Source: Heterobilharzia americana (Eukaryota; Platyhelminthes; Trematoda; Strigeidida; Schistosomatidae). Taken from it: a DNA stretch of 64,000 nucleotides. The position numbers and the translations under genes were made by a program. How positions within the stretch are numbered: the stretch's first letter is position 1; the number at the start of each line of letters is the position of its first letter. Shown here piece after piece: positions 57,216-64,000 of this stretch. The DNA lies in contig OX104127.1 in NCBI GenBank assembly GCA_944470555.2, forward strand, positions 158,075,276 through 158,139,275, written 5' to 3'. The notes beneath the pieces were generated by a model, which had not been told where the DNA came from, ran no database searches, and was given only the letters and a program-made list of their open reading frames with translations.

Positions 57216-58060
57216 GGAAAACAATCGGAACATAAATTTTCAGTCCATCAAAATAGTTAACGAAGGTATTGTCGAGTTGGTAGGAAATTTGAAAGCAGAA
57301 TTACTGCAGGAAATCTGCTCTGAGACCGAACTAGTTCAGATCACTTAATCTAGCCAGTCAGCTGACCTTGATGAGCTGGTAAACTTAAAATAGAACGATT
57401 AATTGACAAATCGTTTGAAAAATTATTCACTCCCATTTGATGTCTTTCAGAAGTCCAACAGTGATGTCATTAAGGTTTCTGCTAGAAAACACTCAACTAA
57501 GATCACAATAGTGTCATGTTCGGTGAAATACTACAGATCAGCTAGAACAATTTGTAAGTCATTTTCAAATTGATCATCCTATTTCAAAGGATATATTAAT
57601 TTAGTAGCGTTTAAAGTAAGGCTTTGATCGATAAGAAGGTCTAGTTAACATGGGTTTCGTAGTTCTCGACACTCATCAGTAAAACTTAAGCTGTACTATG
57701 GCTGTATCATGCTTCATATTGACCAAGCGTTGACGGTCTGTTATCACCATCTACAGTATTACTTTTAGGTCTTGTTCAACATGTGACAAAATTCTGGTTC
57801 ACACATCAACATCTTCAGATCACAAGTAAAAATCAAACGTATAAATTGGTTAGAAGTTAGTTTATTGGCTTTTAATTGTCCACACTCACGATTCCCTTTA
57901 CCAGTAAATGTGACATAATCATCACAGGGTAATTTAAATAACTGGAACCGTTGATATGGAACATTAAATAGAGAGGACTGTTCACCAAAAAATTGAGATA
58001 GAATGTTGATCGTTTCTTCAAAAACATAATAAAACAGAATAAAATTGACGTGTCTACTGT
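57215..58060. other. No gene or repeat recognised
   Basis: AT-rich spacer without supported coding sequence. Confidence 0.5.
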
Positions 58061-58335
58061 TTCAAGTTGTTATTCATCGTAGACAGACATCAGTTGGAGG
58101 AACAAAGGAAACCTAGGAGCACTGGACAACTGTTTCGTCCTAGTATGGGACTCCTTAGCGGTGCGCACCCACGATCCCGCCAACCAGGGACTGAACCCTT
58201 GACCTTCAGGTCTCGTGGTCAGCACGTTACCATTGACCGAACCACTAAGCCAGAATCCAAAAGGTCCATATTTTCAACTTCTGTTAGCTCACGATATAGT
58301 GCAACCACTACCCAATATCATCGTTAAGTAACTGT
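58060..58335 (-). repeat. SINE family beta, near full-length copy
   Basis: Minus strand: 3' tail, hammerhead, tRNA-like head (about 58185-58255) and the longer 5' block ('cttctgttagctcacgatat', then to about 58325). The 5' block is shared with 7530-7590, so it belongs to the element rather than to flank. Confidence 0.75.
58119..58164 (-). ncRNA. Hammerhead ribozyme, core-mutated
   Basis: The stems and CGAAA/GTC are intact, but the first core reads CTAAGGAG: the conserved G5 is A. This should abolish or strongly reduce cleavage. Confidence 0.6.
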
Positions 58336-58612
58336 CCTGTATCTATTGTTCTCGATAGTTCCAACTTTTCAAAGCAATAAACAAATTTTAACTACATTGT
58401 CGAACATACAAAACTCAATGCGTAAAACATCTTCATATTGAATAAATCATGAATCAAATATGAGACCATACACTGGATCATAACTGAACTCACTAATACA
58501 GTTAGAAATGTTTTCATATTTTCTGACTGAGATAAGGATAACAATTGAATGAACAAATTGTGAGTTAGATTCTTAAAATAGCAAAATAGATTGAGATATT
58601 ACTAAATGAAGT

Positions 58613-60043
58613 GACCGACACCATCGACTTGACAAGTATCAGAAGTTGTAGAAGGAGATGACTATTACAAATTAAACTTTCATTACAATATTTACTTTGA
58701 TACATAAATGACAATTGACATCTGTTCAAAGAATTCGTGAACACCAACTATCACTTCAGTGACATGACGTGAAACCATCTTGGTTTCAATGTGCATACAC
58801 TAACTAAGACAATAACGAATTCAACTGAGGGAATGTAGAGGTCGTTCAGAGGAGAGGTTCAAGAGTTGCGAGGGAATTTCTAGAAGTATGGTGTTCCAGT
58901 GACATATGGATATAGACGCAATCTGCAATCTACTTGGGAAGAAAACACCCATTCATCCTTATCATTATTATTACTGTTTATTTTACCCTTGGTTCCCTAG
59001 TGAAACATACGACTTCATTAGCATGTCGTTATTTCAATCTCTTTCTCTCCACTCTTTCTAAAGTGGATAAACGACTACCTGCAAGCTTTCGTCTAACCCT
59101 AACACGATCTCCTCCATATCATCCTCACCTCGGACACCCAACTCGACGTTTCCCGATGCAGTTTTCACTCGAGGGATTGACCTGATGCGTGATGTCCCCG
59201 AATGGTCTTCTCAGTGTAGATTCAGTGTCCGATCCAATCCATCTCCACTTTCTTCGTCAGCATATTTGTTGAGCGATAGGTCGTTGGTTGGTTGGTTGGT
59301 TGGCAGCCACAGTGAGCTCCCCCTTGCTTATTCTTTCTGGCATTCTGACCGGACTTAAGAATGGAGTGAGTGTAGGCATCAGCTGTTGATGTGTGATGTC
59401 TGCAGTTTGTTGGAAATGCTTTTCTTAACGAGCCAAGTCTCACAGGCATCACCTAGAAGTACTGACTTACTTGACTGAGTTATTGTTGAAAATGTGGATG
59501 TTGTTCATGGTTAGTGCTGAGTGAGATGGAGTGGAGTGGAGTGGAGTGGAGTAGATCTCCACTTTGATTATTTGAGATGAATGAAGGAATAACTGTCTTG
59601 CTGTCTTTTCGATCCTGTCTGGCTTTGACATCCTCACATGTGTCTGTGAGGCGTGTATTTGAAACGATGCTGACTGTCTGGGTAGGTTTGTAGGTATGTA
59701 GGTATGTAGGTGTCTAGGTGTGTAGGTGGGTGGGTGTGTAGGTGGGTGTGTAGGTAGCTGTGTAGGTACTTGGAAGAGACAACTTCCTTCAGATTTCTCC
59801 CGTTGATGGTGATTGTTGTTTGTTGTTCTTTTTGTAGTTGGTTGGGTATTTTCATCACCTGTGTCTTCTGTAAGTTCACGTGAAGGAAGTGTGGTCTTCA
59901 CTGTCCTGCCTGTTCTGTCAACTTGTTGGTTTTTGCCTGTAAATCTTTGAGTTTTTGCGATGTTGGACATTCGACATAAATCATCATGGTTGTGAAATCC
60001 AAATCTTCTTCTAGAGTCTCTTCATCGGTCCAGCGTACGCCAA
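58613..60043 (-). repeat. Inverted duplication, copy 2 (contains LINE family A 3' end)
   Basis: Reverse-oriented match to 50313-51688. The LINE part lies at about 58975-60043 and the shared downstream flank at 58613-58975. It is about 55 bases longer than copy 1, mainly from expansion of a (GTAGGT)-like tract at about 59690-59760. Divergence is low by eye (a few percent). Confidence 0.85.
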
Positions 60044-60399
60044 TAATTCGCTTTAAACAGTGATGCAGTTGGAGATTTATGATGATCTTTGTTTATTCCA
60101 AGATGGTATCGATTATGGACTGACATGATTTAGAGAATCCTTTAAATGAAATTGATGTTTACCGATTTGTATCAGTAACTTGAAAGGTGCTGATTTGACA
60201 TTCCATCGGATGAATTCCCAAAGCTTCAAAATTGAATTACTTACCATTCAGTACTGATTAGTGCTCGAAGTTCTGATAAGAGCAAGTTGTCACTGAGTTA
60301 AACTAAGCCGAAAGTGGAGAAAACCAATCAGTGATAGTATTGGACAAAATGTGGGCAGTATCACGAATTGACAAACATCTAAAAGTGTCTATTTTTGGA

Positions 60400-60560
60400 T
60401 TCTAACGAAGTGACAATGTTTAATCGATCACCGTGGAAACTGAAGGTCCCAAATTCTATCCCTTTCAAAGTGGCGGCTACGTGCTTCTGAGAAGTCCCAT
60501 GGTGAGACAAAATGGTTTTTCAGTTGATGTGATGAATACAACCCTAAAAGTACAATCTCC
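60400..60560 (+). repeat. SINE family beta, degenerate copy
   Basis: A plus-strand tRNA-like head remnant followed by a decayed hammerhead (CTGAGAAG; GACAAAA) and 3' tail. Inactive. Confidence 0.5.
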
Positions 60561-60594
60561 ATTAACCTCAAACTATAATTATATTTTATATTAA

Positions 60595-61095
60595 GTCTGG
60601 TGACTAGGAGAGGAATCCAGGAGGCACGTTTCATCCCTTTTGTGACTCGTCATCCGCATGTGCCTGCACCCCAGTGAGACTGGTTGCTATACAGGGCCGA
60701 ACTGCTCGACCTCTATTGGCAGATGGGCTTCTATGTGGATGTCTCGATGCTGTTGCATTTTCATGATGTTAAATATATAGCAACGAGAAATTACAAGTGT
60801 CATTACAACAACTAATTTCTGCTGCACAAGAAGTGGTTTAGTGGACAATACTCTGATGTTTTAATCGAAGGGTACTGGGTTTTCGTCCCTTTGGAGACAA
60901 CATCACTCTGCAGGTAAATCCAACTGACGAGTCCTAAACTGGACGGAACGCTTGTCTTAGATTCATCTACTAGTCACCAAAATCAATATAACATCATGAT
61001 AATCCAGCAGTTTTGATGCAATCGCATACGTGCCCATCTGACAACAGAGGTCGAGCAATTCAACCCTTTACAGCAATGGGTTACTACAATACTAT
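60595..61095. repeat. SINE family alpha, divergent inverted pair
   Basis: A minus copy (about 60595-60770) and a plus copy (about 60825-61095). The plus hammerhead near 60906-60955 has CTGACGAG and GTC, but CGAAA has become CGGAA. The plus copy has a full tail. Confidence 0.6.
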
Positions 61096-62165
61096 TTTTG
61101 GTTAAGCTGTAACTGTTCCCGTATATATTGTTTATCATTGTTACATGTTATCATGCTGAATAAGTACGTACTGATGTCAGGTTATCTATCTTATATATGC
61201 TAAAGTTTGTTTCAGTGTTAACAGAGTTGATGGTCCAATTTTTATTCACTAAGCTAGGCATCTGTCAATCAGAGAAGATATTTTTTTGTATACTGTCGAT
61301 TCAGAATGACTGATGTCTATCATCTATCTCATAGGTTGTCTTACCTATTTTTTTTTTACTCGAATATACCTGCTATAACTTGTTACCTTTTTTTTTACAA
61401 ACAAATCGATTAGTGGACATAAATATATAATTCAGTTTTATTGGAACTACTGAATAGTTTTTAAATAATATTTCCCGCCGTAAACTGTACATTCATTTGA
61501 ATAAAGAAAGGTATTTCAAAGCGAGATTACTTTTGATTGGTAGATACATCATATCAGTAAATTAATTAACTGATAGCTTTTCCTGAAGAGATGGTTCAGG
61601 ACACTTCATCTTTGTGTACAGTTTAGTGAGAAAAAAATTACAACAACGCTGGAACTAGTCATTTATAGCTGGCTAATGGAAGAGCTCTTCTATTCCCGTC
61701 ATCAATAAACTCAATTAAGTTGTTCCATATTGTAGTTCAGTCTTTACTGGTCCAAATTATGTCACTTTATGAACCCACAACAAGTGTGGATTATAACTCA
61801 ATCAGTACAACAAATATACATATACCTGATTATAGGCCAAAAGGATCAAGAAAAACGCTTTTCTATACTACTAGTTGATTATAGCTAGATAATGTTTGTC
61901 AACGGAAAATTTCTTAATCTTTTAAGATAAGAATATTATGCATATTCGATTGCAGTGACTGTCTAAGGAAAGCAGTATGTAAGGATGACGTTTCAACAAG
62001 ATGTTTTAATACTTTCGACTATTAAGAGAATCTGTTTACTCAGTGAGTTGGATTTCACACTTGATTATACTTTTTTTATCATTACTTTTACTGCTTCGTA
62101 GCAAATGCTTCATTTTATGTGAATAAGGTTAAGAGTTATGAATATTTCGGAGAGTTGTATTCACC
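61095..62165. other. No gene or repeat recognised
   Basis: AT-rich spacer with T-runs; no supported feature. Confidence 0.5.
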
Positions 62166-62545
62166 TTGGTGACTAGGAGTGGGACGCATGATACGCGTTT
62201 CAGCCTATTTGGGACTCGTCAGTTGGATTTACCTGTACCTTGACCCACAGGTGATTACCCCAGTGCCCTAATGTCGTAGTGGATAACGTTTTGGTGTTCG
62301 AAGCGATGGTTATGAAGTTTGAGTCTCAGTCGGAACGACATCACTTTCTGGGGTGCAAGTACATCCGGCTGACGAGTCCCAAACAGGACGAAACAAGCAT
62401 CTTGAATTCCACTACTAGTCACCAAGATGAATATAACATCATGAATATCCAGGAGTGTCGACACTTCCGAATAGGATCTTAACTGCCGACAGTAGTCAGT
62501 CAATGCGGCCCTGTAAGGCAACAGGAAATTACAAGTGTTACACTG
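62165..62545. repeat. SINE family alpha, divergent inverted pair
   Basis: A minus hammerhead part (about 62170-62240) is followed by a plus copy with head (about 62268-62335), hammerhead (about 62364-62415) and tail to about 62540. The plus core CTGACGAG, CGAAA and ATC is intact, but stem I pairs poorly. Confidence 0.6.
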
Positions 62546-62834
62546 ACGGCAAGATGGATACTACCGAATGGTTTTAGTATTTAGAGTTATTGAATTAATT
62601 GTGATAAGCTGACCATAGGGCCTGAATGTCCAGGGTTCAATTCCTGGTGGGGTAAGACAGTTGTGAAGGTAATAATGAAATCACTGGAAACGTTGAAGTT
62701 TGAGTGAATGATCTCGTTTCTGATTCAGACTGCCTGCTGTTGAAGAGACGAAAGGTCGGTTCATAGTTTTCTAAATCATTAAATTACACTAGTCTATAAT
62801 AAAAGAAAATTTTTAATGGAAATATGAGTTGAAT

Positions 62835-63320
62835 TTGGAAAACCTCGTAGCTCACTTGGTAGAACATCCGGCCGGAAATCAGCTGGTCTCTGGTTCGAAT
62901 CCAACCGCTGTTCAAATCTCCATTTTACCTTCAATCATCACCCAGTATCAATACTGCAAGTCTGCCAAACCACGGCTGTCTCACTCATATAGTCAGTATG
63001 GTGCTCCCCCTCCTAATTCAGTTAGATTTAGACTGAGATGAGTTGTCCTGACTGGTGGGCAGCCTGTGGGAATACTATCAAGCCATAGTAACATGTCACG
63101 ATGAATTCATATAGTAGTCAGACAAAACCCTTGGTGATTGAAGTGAGATAAAAATCTGGTTAACAGTCTCACTTTGTAGCTTAGTTGGTGAACCATCGAG
63201 CAGGAAACAAGGTGGTCGGTGGTTAGAATTCAGCCGCGGTCCTAATCTTCATTTTACCTTCAATCACCACCCAATATCAGTACTAGTCTACCAAACCATG
63301 GTTATCTCAGATAGTCAAAA
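62835..63320 (+). repeat. SINE family delta, tandem copies
   Basis: Two plus-strand tRNA-like heads (about 62847-62915 and 63172-63242) are separated by a complete body, giving a head-to-head spacing of about 325 bases. The tail after the second head matches that after the first. Both heads keep a T-arm-like sequence; the second has GGTTAGAAT. Confidence 0.7.
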
Positions 63321-63424
63321 TAGCAAGTATTACAGTTGAAGATAGCTTACCCATTTCTCTATTATGACAAAACTGTTTGAGTGTTGAATACATTTCAACA
63401 GAAAAGAAATCCGTTTTCAACTGT

Positions 63425-64000
63425 TTTATAATTATTTTTTTCCCTTGAGTTCCTAGTGGAACACAATGCTTCAGTAGAACGCCTCCATTACACTCTCTTC
63501 TCTCCAGTCTTTTCAACCTAGCTACACCACTGCCCACAAGCTTTCACTTCTACCTCACATCATCCCCTCAATGTCATCCCTCGCCTCAGACACCCAACTC
63601 GTCGCTTTCCCTTTGCATTCCGTTCCACTCCATGGCCTAGTCTGGTGCGTGATGTCCCCAATCGGCCTTCTCAGTGTATGCCAAATCCAATCCATCTCGA
63701 CTTTCCTCTTCTACATAGTTGTTGGGTGACAGCTTCCTAGATGGTTCGTTCTCAGAATTCCTTGTTGTTTATTCTTTCTGACCTTCTGATCTCATCTTCA
63801 GTATCGAGTGAGGAGGGTAGGCGGCATTTGTTGATGAATGTCTGTAGTTTGTTGGAAATGCTTTTGATGACACGCCAAGTTTCTGAACCATCACATACAA
63901 GCACTGAATTGACTTCACATTGCTGTTGAAAATCCGAATGTTGTTTATGCTTTGTGCTGAGTGCAGTACACTGCAGTGCAGCAGATTTCCACACTGATTA
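63425..64000 (-). mobile_element. RTE-like LINE family A, 3' end, runs off right edge
   Basis: A minus-strand copy with its 3' end near 63430 (TTATTTTTTTCCC side) continuing past the window edge. It shows the usual C-terminal block near 63990-63750 and a broken frame. Confidence 0.8.

Noticed and set aside
59690..59770. Possible telomere-like or CRISPR-like short repeats
   Set aside because: The GTAGGT-type units are a local expansion inside a LINE; there are no spacers, and copy 1 of the duplication lacks the expansion.

Overview
The window looks like nuclear DNA of a blood fluke (Schistosoma). It is AT-rich and full of decayed RTE-like and CR1-like non-LTR retrotransposons. It also carries many tRNA-headed SINEs with hammerhead ribozyme cores; the core of one family matches the published schistosome Sm-alpha hammerhead as I remember it. 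The species cannot be fixed from sequence alone. No bacterial-style operons, CRISPR arrays, or credible tRNA or rRNA genes were seen.

Only one convincing host gene is present: an NK2-class homeobox transcription factor on the minus strand, spread over about 14 kb (41739 down to 27761). Exon A (41289-41739) carries a W-Y-G ... D-P-R motif. Exon B (34007-35086) opens with S-R-L-M-G and ends with homeodomain residues 1-44. Exon C (27761-29254) holds residues 45-60 and a long Asn/Ser/Thr-rich tail. The two motifs outside the homeodomain resemble the stretch just upstream of the homeodomain in Nkx2.1/TTF-1 and point to the Nkx2.1/scarecrow subgroup. Exon B needs two single-base frame corrections, so this copy is either mis-assembled or damaged. 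The true N-terminus was not found. The introns (about 4.8 and 6.2 kb) contain RTE, CR1/Penelope-type and SINE debris.

The rest is repeats. (1) About fifteen fragments of one RTE-like LINE (family A), mostly 5'-truncated 3' ends; the longest is 8872-10318. (2) Three long copies and one short piece of a second RTE-like LINE (family D). (3) CR1-like LINE fragments at 2985-4130, 11100-12300, 20655-21810 and, from a different family, 44990-45640. (4) Four tRNA-headed SINE families, called alpha, beta, gamma and delta here. Alpha and beta copies carry clear hammerhead cores, gamma copies a degenerate one, and delta none that I can see.

The most unusual pattern is SINE architecture. In more than ten places the copies occur as divergent inverted pairs, left copy minus and right copy plus, with tRNA heads facing inwards and ribozymes outwards. 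The cleanest case is 7978-8253, a near-perfect hairpin with a hammerhead in each arm. No convergent pair was noticed. A 1.4-kb inverted duplication (50313-51688 and 58613-60043) also carries a LINE 3' end together with its unique flank.

All coordinates of repeats are eye estimates, generally good to about 10-20 bases; exon boundaries are exact where GT/AG sites are given.
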